Origin: Micromonospora sp. WMMD812
GTDB lineage: Bacteria > Actinomycetota > Actinomycetes > Mycobacteriales > Micromonosporaceae
NCBI RefSeq assembly: GCF_027497215.1
Contig: NZ_CP114904.1
Span: 5,599,001 to 5,663,000, forward strand
Length of the DNA stretch: 64,000 bases
Direction of reading: 5' to 3'
The notes below the pieces were generated by a model. It was not told where the DNA came from and searched no databases. It saw only the letters and a program-made list of their open reading frames with translations. The number at the start of each line of letters is the position of its first letter. The first letter of the stretch is position 1. Shown here piece by piece: positions 34,440 through 43,823 of this stretch. The translations under genes were made by a program, and so were the position numbers.

Positions 34440-34621
34440 CTCTGTGTTGCGGCCGGCATCGCCCGCTCGGTGATGCCGGCGATGCCGCGGCCGGCGAGGG
34501 CCTGCGGGGCCGCCGCACGCCACTGTGGACGACGGTCCTCCGTGCACATCGGGGCCTCCGGATGGCCGGCCGGCGGGCGGGTGCCGCGACTGTAGGCCGC
34601 CGCACTGACCTAAATCAATAC

Positions 34622-34650
34622 TTGAAGAAGTTAATTATTCGTCCTAGATT
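34622..34650 (+). promoter_or_regulatory. Promoter of the ROK regulator
   Basis: TTGAAG (34622-34627), a 17-base AT-rich spacer and TAGATT (34645-34650), 6 bases before the ATG. This is one of the best vegetative promoters in the window and the most AT-rich stretch, so the spacer could also hold a repressor site. Confidence 0.7.
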
Positions 34651-34656
34651 TCGGCC

Positions 34657-35823
34657 ATGTTTCCTGAGAGCGGCACCGGCGCGCTCGTCGGGGCGCCGGC
34701 GGCTACGGCGGTGTTCACGGCGGTGCTGACCGAGGGGCCGGTGAGCCGGGTCACCCTGGCACGGCGGCTCGGGCTCTCCTCCGCCGCCGTCACCAAGGCC
34801 GCCCGTCCGCTCATCGACCGGGGCTACCTGCACGAAATGGCCGCGACCGAGCGGACCGGACCGGGCGCCGGGCGCCCCGCCAGCCCGCTGGCCGTCCGGG
34901 CCGACCGGGAGTTCTTCATCGGTGTGAAGATCACCGCCGACGAGGTGATCGGCGTGGTCTGTGACCTCTGCGCCCAGGTGCGGGCCACCGCCCGCCGGCC
35001 GCTGACCGACCCCGACGTCGAGGCCGTGCTCGCCGAGATCGGTCGGCTCGCCGACGGCCTGCTCGACGCGGTGCCCGGCGACCGGACCCGCCTACGCCGG
35101 CTCGGGCTCGCCCTCTCCGGCGACGTGGACCGCACCACCGGCCTGGTCCGCTACTCGCCGTTCCTGCACTGGCGCGACGTGCCGCTGGGCCCACGCGCGG
35201 CCCGGACCACCGGCCTCACCGTGACCGTGGAGAACGACGTGAAGGCGCTGACCGCCGCGGAACACTGGTTCGGCGAGGGGGTGGGCGCGGAATCGTTCGC
35301 CCTCGTCACCGTGGGCACCGGCATCGGCTGCGGCCTGGTCGTCAACGGGCGACTGGTCTCCGGCTCGTACGGCGTGGCCGGCGAGATAGGACACCTCGCC
35401 GTCGACGCCGCCGGTCCCGACTGCCACTGCGGTGGACGCGGCTGCGTCGAGTCCATCGCCGGCACGGACGCCATCGTGGCGCAGGCCCGCGCCCGCACCG
35501 GCCGCCCCGACCTGACCTTCGACGAGGCCGTCGCCCTGGCCCGCGGTGGACACGAGGCGGTCCGGGAGGTCTTCACCCGGGCCGGCACCGCGATCGGCTG
35601 CGGCATCGCCGCCGTCGCCAACCTGGTCGGCCCGACCCGGATCGTCGTGTCCGGCGAAGGGCTGGCGGCCTACGACCTGTTCGACACCCCCATCCGCACG
35701 AGCTTCGAGCGCCAGGCCTTCGGCGCCGCCGCACGGTGCCCTCTCTCGATCCGCCCGCTGCCCTTCGAGGAGTGGGCCCGCGGCGCGGCCGCGGTGAGCA
35801 TCCAGGCGCTCGTCGTTCCCTGA
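34657..35823 (+). CDS. ROK-family transcriptional regulator
   Basis: A 388-residue ROK protein. The N-terminal winged helix-turn-helix (SRVTLARRLGLSSAAVTKAA) is followed by the sugar-kinase-like domain with VGTGIGCGLVVNG and the ROK zinc motif CHCGGRGCVES (near residue 255). Such proteins repress sugar-use genes and are released by sugars. It heads the GH27-GH95-SGNH cassette on the same strand, so it most likely controls it. The transcript is probably leaderless. Confidence 0.92.
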   Translation: MFPESGTGALVGAPAATAVFTAVLTEGPVSRVTLARRLGLSSAAVTKAARPLIDRGYLHEMAATERTGPGAGRPASPLAVRADREFFIGVKITADEVIGVVCDLCAQVRATARRPLTDPDVEAVLAEIGRLADGLLDAVPGDRTRLRRLGLALSGDVDRTTGLVRYSPFLHWRDVPLGPRAARTTGLTVTVENDVKALTAAEHWFGEGVGAESFALVTVGTGIGCGLVVNGRLVSGSYGVAGEIGHLAVDAAGPDCHCGGRGCVESIAGTDAIVAQARARTGRPDLTFDEAVALARGGHEAVREVFTRAGTAIGCGIAAVANLVGPTRIVVSGEGLAAYDLFDTPIRTSFERQAFGAAARCPLSIRPLPFEEWARGAAAVSIQALVVP

Positions 35824-35899
35824 CCCCTCGGCCTCAACCCGGCCCCCGGCCGGTCCTATCGCGATCGACACCACTCACTGTGCCAGCAGGAGGTTGACC

Positions 35900-37753
35900 A
35901 TGCGACCACCGACGAGAAGCAGCAGAGAGCGCCGCACCGGCCGGCACCGCGTCCCCGTCCTGGCGGCGGCGCTGGCCGTGGTCCTCGGCGCCGGCGCCGT
36001 GCCCGCGCAGGGCGCCGCCCCCAGCCCGGAGCCGGCTCGGGCGCCGGGTGCCGCCGTCGCCGACCCGTCCGCCGCCGGCGGCCTCGCCGCCCGCCCGTAC
36101 CTGGGGTGGAGCAGCTGGAGCATGCAGTCGTCCAAGTATCCGGGCCTCAACCCCGACGGCGACTACAGCTACCTCACCGAGGCGAACGTGCTGAAGCAGG
36201 CCGACGCCCTCGCCGCCAAGCTGAAGCGGTACGGCTACGAGTACGTCAACATCGACGCCGGCTGGTGGCGTGACAACGCCTGGAAGCCGGGGTTCGACCA
36301 GTACGCCCGGCAGACGCCCGACCCGGTCCGGTTCCCCCGGGGCATGAAGGCCGTCGCCGACCACATCCACGGCAAGGGCCTGAAGGCCGGCATCTACCTG
36401 CCCGTCGGGCTGGAGAAGGAGGCGTACGCCGACGGCGCCGCACCGATCTGGAACGCGCCCGGCTGCACCACCGCCGACATCGTCTACCCGGACCTGCGCA
36501 CCACCAACGGCTGGGACAGCGCCTACAAGCTGAACTTCGACAATCCCTGCGCCCAGCGCTACATCGACTCGCAGGCGCAGATGTTCGCCGACTGGGAGTA
36601 CGACTTCCTCAAGCTCGACGGCGTCGGCCCGGGCTCGTTCAAGTCCGGGGACAACTACAACAATGTCGCCGACGTGGCCGCCTGGCAGCAGGCCATCGCC
36701 GCCACCGGACGCCCGATCCACCTCGAACTCTCGTGGTCGCTGGACATCAACCACGCCGCCGACTGGAAGCGGTACTCCAACGGCTGGCGGATCGACACCG
36801 ACGTGGAGTGCTACTGCAACACCCTGGTCACCTGGGAGAACTCGGTCGACGACCGGTTCGACGACGCGCCGGCCTGGAGTCGCAAGGCCGGCCCCGGCGG
36901 CTGGAACGACCTCGACACCCTCAACGTGGGCAACGGGGCGATGGACGGCCTCACCAAGGCCGAGCGGCAGACCTACATGACGTTGTGGGCCATCGCGAAG
37001 TCGCCGCTGTACACCGGCGACGACCTCACCCGTCTCGACGAGTACGGGCTGTCCCTGCTGACCAACAGCGAGGTCATCGCGGTCGACCAGAACGGCGCCC
37101 CGCCCGCCCGGCCGGTCACCCCGGCCGGCGACCAGCAGGTGTGGGTCGCGAAGAACCCGGACGGCAGCTACGCCGTCGCCCTGTTCAACCTCGCGGACGC
37201 GCCGGCCGCCGTCACCGCCCACTGGGCGTCCTTCGGGTTCACCGGCAACGCCTCGGTCCGTGACCTGTGGAACAGGAAGAACCTCGGTACCCACAAGAAC
37301 AAGATCACCGCGACGCTGCCCGCGCACGGCTCCCGGCTGTTCACCGTGCGGCCCGGCACCGCGCTGGTCAGCACGGGCTACGAGGCCGAGTCCGCGGCCA
37401 ACACCCTGAGCGGCAACGCCTCCGTCGCCAGCTGCGACGCCTGCTCCGGCGGCGGCAAGGTCGGCAACCTCTACCTCGGCGGCAAGCTGCGGTTCAACGA
37501 CGTCACGGTGAAGAAGGACGGGATCTACACCGTCAACGTCGCCTACGTGAGCGGCGACGCGCGCTCGGCGACCGTCTACAGCAACAGCGGCAACGGCACC
37601 AGCCTGAAGTTCCCCTCCACCGGTGACTGGGGCACCGCCGAGACCGTCAGCGTCCAGCTGGCGCTGAAGGCGGGCACGAACACCATCACCGTCGACAGCG
37701 CCGACTGGTACGCGCCCGACATCGACCGGATCGACGTACCGCAGACGCCCTGA
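35900..37753 (+). CDS. Secreted GH27 alpha-galactosidase with C-terminal CBM35-like module
   Basis: A 617-residue exported protein. After a twin-arginine-like or Sec signal (hydrophobic VLAAALAVVLGAGAV) comes a GH27 domain with GWSSWSM, YVNIDAGWW and DFLKLDGVG (nucleophile Asp near residue 236), and GGWNDLDTLNVGNG. A beta-sandwich follows, then from about residue 492 a CBM35-type module (YEAESAANTL ... TITVDSADWYAPDIDRIDV). ATG 35900 is fixed by AGGAGG at 35888-35893. It would release terminal alpha-galactose outside the cell; arabinopyranosidase activity is an alternative within GH27. Confidence 0.93.
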   Translation: MRPPTRSSRERRTGRHRVPVLAAALAVVLGAGAVPAQGAAPSPEPARAPGAAVADPSAAGGLAARPYLGWSSWSMQSSKYPGLNPDGDYSYLTEANVLKQADALAAKLKRYGYEYVNIDAGWWRDNAWKPGFDQYARQTPDPVRFPRGMKAVADHIHGKGLKAGIYLPVGLEKEAYADGAAPIWNAPGCTTADIVYPDLRTTNGWDSAYKLNFDNPCAQRYIDSQAQMFADWEYDFLKLDGVGPGSFKSGDNYNNVADVAAWQQAIAATGRPIHLELSWSLDINHAADWKRYSNGWRIDTDVECYCNTLVTWENSVDDRFDDAPAWSRKAGPGGWNDLDTLNVGNGAMDGLTKAERQTYMTLWAIAKSPLYTGDDLTRLDEYGLSLLTNSEVIAVDQNGAPPARPVTPAGDQQVWVAKNPDGSYAVALFNLADAPAAVTAHWASFGFTGNASVRDLWNRKNLGTHKNKITATLPAHGSRLFTVRPGTALVSTGYEAESAANTLSGNASVASCDACSGGGKVGNLYLGGKLRFNDVTVKKDGIYTVNVAYVSGDARSATVYSNSGNGTSLKFPSTGDWGTAETVSVQLALKAGTNTITVDSADWYAPDIDRIDVPQTP

Positions 37754-37760
37754 CGTGCCC

Positions 37761-37818
37761 GGCGCGGCCCGGTGACGCCACCGGGCCGCGCCGCCGGGAC
37801 CCCTCCGAGACGGGTCCC
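37761..37818 (+). terminator. Double hairpin after the GH27 gene
   Basis: Perfect 14-bp stem (37761-37774 with 37779-37792) followed by a second, GGGACC/GGGTCCC hairpin (37796-37818). The GH95 gene is thus probably transcribed separately. Confidence 0.65.
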
Positions 37819-37922
37819 GGCGCCGAACGCCCACGTCCGTCGAGTGGCCGTTCGGCACCCTTCCGACGGCCCCCTCCGTCGTCTCCGCGCATCCGCCGTT
37901 CGCCCGAGTTGGAGCACCCGAC

Positions 37923-40337
37923 GTGGACATCCGGAACACCGAACCGCGCGACATCCGCCCGAGCCGCCGGGCCTTCCTGGGCCTCGCCGCCGCCTCCGGC
38001 GCGGCCACCGCCCTCGGCCTGCCCGCCTTCGCCGCCTCGGCGGCCCCCCGGCGCCCCACCGAGTCGCCCATGCTCGCCGCCGGCGACGCTGCCAGGAACC
38101 AGCTCTGGTGGCGGGCGCCCGGCTCCCCGAACTCTATGATCGAGCAGGGGTTGCCGGTCGGCAACGGGCGCCTCGGGGCGCTCGCGAGCAACGATCCCGC
38201 CAGTGAACACCTGACGATCACCGACGCGACCCTCTGGACCGGCGGCCTCAACGACACGCTGCAGAGCGACGGCCAGTTCCCCTACGGCCGGGACGATTTC
38301 GGCTCGCTGACCCTGCTGGCCACGCTCACCGTCGACATCCCCGGGCACGACCTGGGCGCCGTCGACAACTACCGCCGTACGCTCGACCTGGCCCAGGGCC
38401 TCGTCACCACCGAGTACGACGTCGACGGCGTCACCTACCGCCGGCAGATCTTCGCCAGCCGCCCCGACGACGTCGTCGTCCTGTCCTTCTCCCAGGAGGG
38501 CCGTGGCGGCGGCTATACCGGCACCGTCTCCCTGGCGGGCACCCACGGCGAGGCCACCACCGTCGACGGCGCCGCCCGCCTCGCCTCGTTCGGCGCCTCG
38601 TTCGCCAACGGACTCCGCTACGGCGCCGCCGTGACCGTCCGCAGCGGCACCGGGAAGGTCGCCGTCGACGGCACGTCGATCTCCTTCGCCGGCTGCCGGG
38701 ACCTCACCGTCGTCCTCAGCGGCGGCACCAACTACGCCCCGGACGCGGACGCCGGGTTCCGCGACCCGTCCGTGGATCCGCAGCGCCTCGCCCGGACCAA
38801 GGTGCTGGCCGCGGCCCGCGAATCCGTACGCGACCTGCTGCACACCCACGTCGCCGACTTCCGTCCGGTCTTCGCGCAGTTCGACGTCGACCTCGGTGCG
38901 TCGTCCGCCGCGCAGCGTGAACTGGACACCTGGGAGCGGCTGTGGGCGCGCCACCGGGACAACGTCCCCGACCCGGAGTTGGAGGCCGCGTACCTGCAGT
39001 TCGGCCGCTACCTGATGATCTCCGGATCGCGGGGCAGCCTGCCGATGGGCCTCCAGGGCCCGTGGCTGGACGGCAACGACCCGGACTGGATGGGCGACTA
39101 CCACACCGACGTCAACCTCCAGATGAACTACTGGATGGCCGACCGGGCCGGGCTCTCCGACTGCTTCGACGCTCTCGCGGACTACTGCCTCGCGCAGCTT
39201 CCCGCCTGGACGGACGTCACCCGACGACTGTTCAACAGCCCGACCAACCGGTTCCGCAACTCCAGCGGCCGGATCGCCGGCTGGGCGGTCGCCTTCTCCA
39301 CCAACCCGTACGGCGGCAGCGGCTGGTGGTGGCACCCGGGCGGCAACGCCTGGCTCTGCCAGAACCTGTTCGAGCACTACGAGTACACCCAGGACCGCGC
39401 CTACCTGGCGAAGGTCTACCCGCTCCTCAAGGGCGCCGTGGAGTTCTGGGAGACCCGCCTCGTCACGACGACCGTCACCGACGCGTCCGGCGCCGCGCGG
39501 GAGGTGCTGATCGCCGACAGCGACTGGTCGCCGGAGCACGGCCCGCAGGACGCCAAGGGCAACACCTACGCCCAGGAGCTGGTGTGGAACCTCTTCGAGA
39601 ACTACCGCACCGCGACCCGGGTGCTCGGCCGGGACAGCGGTTACGCCACGGCCATCGAGGAGCTGCGGGGACGCCTCTACCTCCCCGTGGTCAGCCCCAC
39701 GACCGGCTGGCTGCAGGAGTGGATGTCGCCGGACAACCTCGGTGAGACCACCCACCGCCACCTCTCCCCGCTGATGGGTCTCTTCCCCGGCGACCGGATC
39801 CGCCCGGACGGCACCACACCGGCGGACATCGTCGCCGGCGCGAGCGCGCTGCTCACCGCGCGCGGCATGAACAGCTTCGGCTGGGCCAATGCCTGGCGGA
39901 GCCTGTGCTGGGCCCGGCTGAAGGACGCGGAGAAGGCCTACCAGCTCGTCGTCAACAACCTGAGGCCGTCGACGAACGGCGGCAACGGCACCGCGATGAA
40001 TCTCTTCGACATCTACGAGACGAACCCGGGCCGCGGCATCTTCCAGATCGACGCGAACCTCGGCACCCCGGCCGCGATCGTCGAGATGCTGGTCTACTCG
40101 CGGCCGGGCCACCTCGAGCTGCTGCCCGCGCTGCCCGCCGCCTGGGCCTCCGCCGGCTCGGTGTCCGGCGTGGGCGTGCGCGGCGGCTTCGTCGCCGATC
40201 TCCGCTGGACGGACGGCCGGGTCACCCAGGTGCGGCTGACGAGTGTCGGTGGCCGCGAGACGACCGTCGTCGCCGGTGGCCGCTCACGGCGGGTCACCCT
40301 CCGGCCCGGCGAGTCCGTCACGCTGAGGAACCTCTGA
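37923..40337 (+). CDS. Secreted GH95 alpha-L-fucosidase (or alpha-L-galactosidase)
   Basis: An 804-residue protein with a twin-arginine signal (SRRAFLGLAAASGAATALG) and a complete GH95 fold: LWWRAPGSPNSMIEQGLPVG near the start, GLQGPWLDGNDPDWMGDYH, then NLQMNYW (Asn), DSDWSPEHGP (acid Glu) and a downstream Asp in NPGRGIFQIDANLG. GH95 enzymes invert and remove alpha-1,2-linked L-fucose from galactose. GTG 37923 has GGAG upstream. Its stop overlaps the next ATG by one base. With GH27 it fits removal of side chains from xyloglucan or similar plant polymers (inference). Confidence 0.93.
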   Translation: MDIRNTEPRDIRPSRRAFLGLAAASGAATALGLPAFAASAAPRRPTESPMLAAGDAARNQLWWRAPGSPNSMIEQGLPVGNGRLGALASNDPASEHLTITDATLWTGGLNDTLQSDGQFPYGRDDFGSLTLLATLTVDIPGHDLGAVDNYRRTLDLAQGLVTTEYDVDGVTYRRQIFASRPDDVVVLSFSQEGRGGGYTGTVSLAGTHGEATTVDGAARLASFGASFANGLRYGAAVTVRSGTGKVAVDGTSISFAGCRDLTVVLSGGTNYAPDADAGFRDPSVDPQRLARTKVLAAARESVRDLLHTHVADFRPVFAQFDVDLGASSAAQRELDTWERLWARHRDNVPDPELEAAYLQFGRYLMISGSRGSLPMGLQGPWLDGNDPDWMGDYHTDVNLQMNYWMADRAGLSDCFDALADYCLAQLPAWTDVTRRLFNSPTNRFRNSSGRIAGWAVAFSTNPYGGSGWWWHPGGNAWLCQNLFEHYEYTQDRAYLAKVYPLLKGAVEFWETRLVTTTVTDASGAAREVLIADSDWSPEHGPQDAKGNTYAQELVWNLFENYRTATRVLGRDSGYATAIEELRGRLYLPVVSPTTGWLQEWMSPDNLGETTHRHLSPLMGLFPGDRIRPDGTTPADIVAGASALLTARGMNSFGWANAWRSLCWARLKDAEKAYQLVVNNLRPSTNGGNGTAMNLFDIYETNPGRGIFQIDANLGTPAAIVEMLVYSRPGHLELLPALPAAWASAGSVSGVGVRGGFVADLRWTDGRVTQVRLTSVGGRETTVVAGGRSRRVTLRPGESVTLRNL

Positions 40338-41668
40338 TGGGCGTCGACCCGGGGCGTGGCGGCGGACGGCGCGCCCACCCCGGCCGGCACCGGTCGGCGC
40401 TCGTCCTCGCGCTGGTCACGGTGCTCTGCGTACCCCTGACCGGCACGGCGGCGCAGGCCCGACCGTCGGCTCCGGTGCCGGCACCGGACGGGCCGCGCGT
40501 CGAGGCCTCGGCGGCGCGGACGCCGGACGGGCCGCGCACCGAGGCCTCGGCGGGCCGGGAGCGACACTCCGTGGTCACCTGGGGCGCCAGCGCCGACCGG
40601 CAGGGCGCCGGGCCCGGCGACCGCAGCTACCGCCTGGTCGTACGCACCAGCGTCGGCGGGACCGACCTGCGCGTCCGCCTGACCAACGCGTTCGGCGAGC
40701 ACCCGGTGACCTTCGCCAGCGCCTACGCCGGGCTGCAGCGGCAGGGCGCGGAGCTGGTGCGGGGCAGCAACCGGAAGCTGACGTTCGGCGGGCGGGCGTC
40801 GACCACGGTCCCGGCGGGTGGGACTGTCACCAGCGATCCGCTGCCCGGGAAGCTGGCCGCCCAGAGCAACCTGGTCGTCAGCCTGTACGTGACGGGCGCC
40901 CAGGGGCCGACGACCGGTCACGGCATGGCCATGCAGACGTCCTACGCGGCGGCGGGCGACCACGCCGCCGAGGAGGCGGCGACCAACTGGACCGATCCGA
41001 TGAGCTCCTGGTATTGGCTGGACGCCGTCAGCGTGGAGACGTCCACCGCGATCGGGGCGGTGGCGCTCCTCGGTGACTCCATCACCGACGGGTGGGCCTC
41101 CACGCAGGATGCGAACCGTCGGTGGCCCGACTACCTCTCCCGGCGGCTCCAGGCCGACGCTCGCGGCACGGTGAAGGGCGTGGCCAACGAGGGCATCTCC
41201 GGCAACAAGGTGCTCGCGGACGGGGCCGGGCAGGCGGCGCTGCACCGGCTGGATCGGGACGTGCTCTCCCAGCCGGGGGTCGACACGGTGTTCGTGTTCG
41301 GGGGCATCAACGACCTCAAGGCCCACAGCGGCGTCACGGTGGACGACCTGGTCGCCGGCTACCGGCAGATCGTCGACCGGGCACACGCCGCCGGGAAGTG
41401 CGTCGTCGGCGCGACCATCATGCCGTTCAAGGGCTGGTACGAGTACGACGCCGCCGGCGAGGAGGTACGCCAGGGCGTCAACGACTGGATCCGGCACGGC
41501 GGCGCGTTCGACGCCGTGGTCGACTTCGACCGGATCACGCGCAGTCCGTACGACCCGCAGGCGATCATGCCGTTCTTCGACGGTGGTGATCATCTCCATC
41601 CGAACGACAAGGGGATGCAGGCGATGGCCGACGCGGTCGACCTGTCCGCGCTCCGCTGCGACCGCTGA
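40337..41668 (+). CDS. Secreted SGNH/GDSL-family hydrolase
   Basis: A 443-residue exported hydrolase. A hydrophobic signal (ALVLALVTVLCVPLTGTAAQA) precedes a tandem repeat (DGPRVEASAARTP, DGPRTEASAGR), a ~170-residue beta-rich domain and the SGNH domain with GDSITDG (Ser), GGINDLKAHS and DGGDHLHPND (Asp/His). Relatives include secreted acetyl or feruloyl esterases; the substrate is not readable. ATG overlaps the GH95 stop (TGATG), so translation is coupled. The role may be to remove acetyl groups from the same polysaccharide. Confidence 0.9.
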   Translation: MGVDPGRGGGRRAHPGRHRSALVLALVTVLCVPLTGTAAQARPSAPVPAPDGPRVEASAARTPDGPRTEASAGRERHSVVTWGASADRQGAGPGDRSYRLVVRTSVGGTDLRVRLTNAFGEHPVTFASAYAGLQRQGAELVRGSNRKLTFGGRASTTVPAGGTVTSDPLPGKLAAQSNLVVSLYVTGAQGPTTGHGMAMQTSYAAAGDHAAEEAATNWTDPMSSWYWLDAVSVETSTAIGAVALLGDSITDGWASTQDANRRWPDYLSRRLQADARGTVKGVANEGISGNKVLADGAGQAALHRLDRDVLSQPGVDTVFVFGGINDLKAHSGVTVDDLVAGYRQIVDRAHAAGKCVVGATIMPFKGWYEYDAAGEEVRQGVNDWIRHGGAFDAVVDFDRITRSPYDPQAIMPFFDGGDHLHPNDKGMQAMADAVDLSALRCDR

Positions 41669-41683
41669 GCCGGTACGTCGGCT

Positions 41684-41711
41684 ACGGCCCCGGGGCCGCC
41701 CCCGGGGCCGT
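41684..41711 (+). terminator. Hairpin ending the GH95-SGNH transcript
   Basis: Perfect 12-bp stem (41684-41695 with 41700-41711), 4-base loop, 16 bases after the SGNH stop codon. Confidence 0.65.
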
Positions 41712-41791
41712 CGCCGTGCCCGCCGGCGCGCCGTTCGCGTAATCGGTGGGGCTGCGGATCTCCGTGTACGGCGTGGGGTAGAGTGGTGTCA

Positions 41792-41876
41792 CCGACGCGG
41801 GGTGGAGCAGCTCGGTAGCTCGCTGGGCTCATAACCCAGAGGTCGCAGGTTCAAATCCTGTCCCCGCTACGAGAGA
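41792..41876 (+). repeat. 85-bp direct repeat, right copy (tRNA-fMet)
   Basis: Identical to 34311-34395. The sequences diverge immediately outside on both sides. Confidence 0.9.
41796..41869 (+). tRNA. Initiator tRNA-fMet (CAT), copy 2
   Basis: Identical in all 74 bases to copy 1, with the same initiator features (C1/T72 mismatch, A11-T24, three G-C pairs in the anticodon stem). It has its own -10-like TAGAGT at 41779-41784 and a strong terminator, so it looks fully functional rather than a remnant. Confidence 0.95.
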
Positions 41877-41878
41877 GA

Positions 41879-41913
41879 GACCCGGGCCCGGAACATGGGC
41901 CCGGGTTTTTCCG
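41879..41913 (+). terminator. Rho-independent terminator after tRNA-fMet copy 2
   Basis: ACCCGGGCCC pairs with GGGCCCGGGT across a short loop and is followed by a T-run. Confidence 0.85.
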
Positions 41914-42016
41914 CATCTGGGGCGGCGGGCGGCCGACTTCGAGAACGCCTGCCGCTGACGCGGGTCAGGTTGCCGCGGCGGGTGCCCCGGTTGCGCCGCT
42001 CGGGGAGGATGTGGGC

Positions 42017-42268
42017 ATGTCTTCTTTCGGCAAGTGGTGGGGCCGGCTCGGCGCGGTCCTCGGTGCGGTGGTGCTCGCGGTGTTCGTGCCGGTCGCGGCC
42101 TGGGCGTCGACGAGAGGCGGCGAGCTGGTGGTGGAGGCGGCCCGACGTCGCTCGCGTGGTGGGGGTTTCGGCTTCCTCGGCCTGCTCTGCTGCCTCGTGG
42201 TGGTCGTGGTCGTCGTGCTCCTGCTGCTGCGCCTGATGCGTAACCGCCGCGGCGGTCCGCCGCGCTGA
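42017..42268 (+). CDS. Small two-helix membrane protein, unknown function
   Basis: An 83-residue protein starting MSSFGKWWGRLG. Two hydrophobic segments are visible (about residues 12-30, GAVVLAVFVPVAAWA; and 50-72, FLGLLCCLVVVVVVVLLLL) with a basic loop (ARRRSRGG) and a basic end. I know no family. GGAGG lies 8 bases before the ATG. It is followed by a hairpin at 42289-42313. Confidence 0.65.
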   Translation: MSSFGKWWGRLGAVLGAVVLAVFVPVAAWASTRGGELVVEAARRRSRGGGFGFLGLLCCLVVVVVVVLLLLRLMRNRRGGPPR

Positions 42269-42288
42269 CCCGACCCGGCCGGGCAGGT

Positions 42289-42313
42289 GTGGTGGCCGCC
42301 CGGCGGCCACCAC
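42289..42313. terminator. Bidirectional hairpin
   Basis: Perfect 12-bp arms (42289-42300 and 42302-42313) between the convergent small membrane gene and the solute-binding protein gene. Confidence 0.6.
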
Positions 42314-42321
42314 GCGGCCGG

Positions 42322-43656
42322 TCAGGCGCTCAGGGCGGCGTCGGCCTGGGCCAGGAAACGGGTCGCCGCCGCGCGGGCCCCGACCCCGCCCGACCGGACG
42401 CTCTCGGCGGCCGTGACCAGCAAGGAACGGATCCGGGCATGGCCCTTGGGGGGCGGGACGGGCGCCGGCCCGATCCCCAGGCCGAGGCTGTCGCCGAGAG
42501 CGGCGACGCGCTGCTGGGCCCGGTCGGTGATGGTGCCGTCGAGGGCCCGCCGCACCGCCTGGCTCGGGCTGAGCCCTCGTTCGTGACCGAGAACGGCGCC
42601 CGCCTCGCCGTTGGTCGTCAGGAAGTTGATCACGTCGATCGCCGCGTCGGGGTGACGGCTGCCCCGGAAGACGCCCCAGTACATCGACGCCCGTGCCCAC
42701 TGGGCTCCGGTGGAGCCCGGGAAGGCGCACAGCCCCAGCTCCGCCTTCGTGAGGCGTTGCAGCTCGGGCAGCTGGTGCGACCAGGCGAAGGAGGCGGCGG
42801 TCAGCCCCGAGACCACCGGCTGCCGGGCCGGTTCGCTGTCCGCCTGCTCGACAAGCGCGGCTCCCGGAGTGGCCCGTCCGGCGCGGGCGCGCCGCCACAG
42901 GTCGAACCAGTTGACCAGCTCGTCCACCGCGAAGCCCAACTGCCGGCCCCGATACAGCTCGCCGCCGTGCCCCCGCAGCCAGAGCCAGAGGGCCCGGTAG
43001 TCGCCGGACGGGTCGCTGGTGCCGGCGACCCGCCTCCGGCTGGTCAGGGTGACCTGCTCGGCCCAGGCGACGTACTGGGCCCAGGTCATCCCGGTGCGCG
43101 GCTCGGACTCCCGCAGCTCGCGCAGCAGGTCGCGGTTGAAGACCACCGCCGCCGCGGTCTGTCCGGCCGCCACGGCCATCGTCCGGCCGTCCACCTGGCC
43201 GTAGCGGACCAGCCCGTCGGGCAGGTTGCGCAGGTCGAGCCGGTTGTCCGCGACGTGGTCGGTGAGGTCGAGGAGGATCTCACGCTGCGCGTACTCGGTG
43301 AGGACACTGTCGTCCAGCTGGATGAGGTCCGGCACGTTGCCGCCGGCGGCCTGTGTGGCCAGCCGGTCGTAGTAGCCGTCCGCGCCCTGCCAGGTGACCC
43401 GGAAGCCGACGCCGGGGTTGCGCTCGGTGTAGAGACGCAGCGCGCGTTCGGTCAGCTCCGCCCGCTTGGCGCTGCCCCACCAGAAGACCGACAACGTCAC
43501 CGGCTCGTCGTGGACCGGGGTCGAGGCCGGCCCGCCGCTGCACGCGGTGAGCCCGCCGCCGGTGGCCAGCACGGGCGTCCCCAGCAGTGCGGCGAGCACC
43601 CGGCGCCGGCCCGGGTCGGCGCCGGGGCCGGAAAGGGACGGTCGGGCAGCGGGCAC
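42322..43656 (-). CDS. ABC-transporter sugar-binding lipoprotein (family 1), orphan
   Basis: A 444-residue extracellular solute-binding protein. The signal has a twin-arginine-like start (RRRVLAALLGTP) and a lipobox LTAC, so it is probably a Tat or Sec lipoprotein. The mature part begins VTLSVFWWGSAKRAELTE, typical of UgpB/MalE-like sugar binders, and continues TWQGADGYYDRLATQAAGG. GTG 43656 is preferred because CAGGAG precedes it; GTG/ATG 43698 is longer. No permease or ATPase gene is adjacent, so it must use components encoded elsewhere. Confidence 0.88.
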   Translation of the reverse strand: MPAARPSLSGPGADPGRRRVLAALLGTPVLATGGGLTACSGGPASTPVHDEPVTLSVFWWGSAKRAELTERALRLYTERNPGVGFRVTWQGADGYYDRLATQAAGGNVPDLIQLDDSVLTEYAQREILLDLTDHVADNRLDLRNLPDGLVRYGQVDGRTMAVAAGQTAAAVVFNRDLLRELRESEPRTGMTWAQYVAWAEQVTLTSRRRVAGTSDPSGDYRALWLWLRGHGGELYRGRQLGFAVDELVNWFDLWRRARAGRATPGAALVEQADSEPARQPVVSGLTAASFAWSHQLPELQRLTKAELGLCAFPGSTGAQWARASMYWGVFRGSRHPDAAIDVINFLTTNGEAGAVLGHERGLSPSQAVRRALDGTITDRAQQRVAALGDSLGLGIGPAPVPPPKGHARIRSLLVTAAESVRSGGVGARAAATRFLAQADAALSA

Positions 43657-43823
43657 GCGGAGCTCCTGGCGACGGGCGAAGGGGGACGGCCGGCCCATTC
43701 ACGCAGGCACCGCCCCACAGTGTCAACGGCCGTCCGGCCACAGCCGTGGAGCGTGGACGTACGCATCGATGCCCCCCGGCCACCCCTGACCCGGTACGCA
43801 GGGCACATGGTGTACTAGGCCGC

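Noticed and set aside
34311..41876. Classical integrative element inserted in a tRNA gene
   Set aside because: No integrase, excisionase or phage genes, and both tRNA copies are complete with separate promoters and terminators.
42017..42268. Small membrane gene as part of the carbohydrate cassette
   Set aside because: It lies outside the tRNA repeats and after a terminator, so it belongs to the flank.
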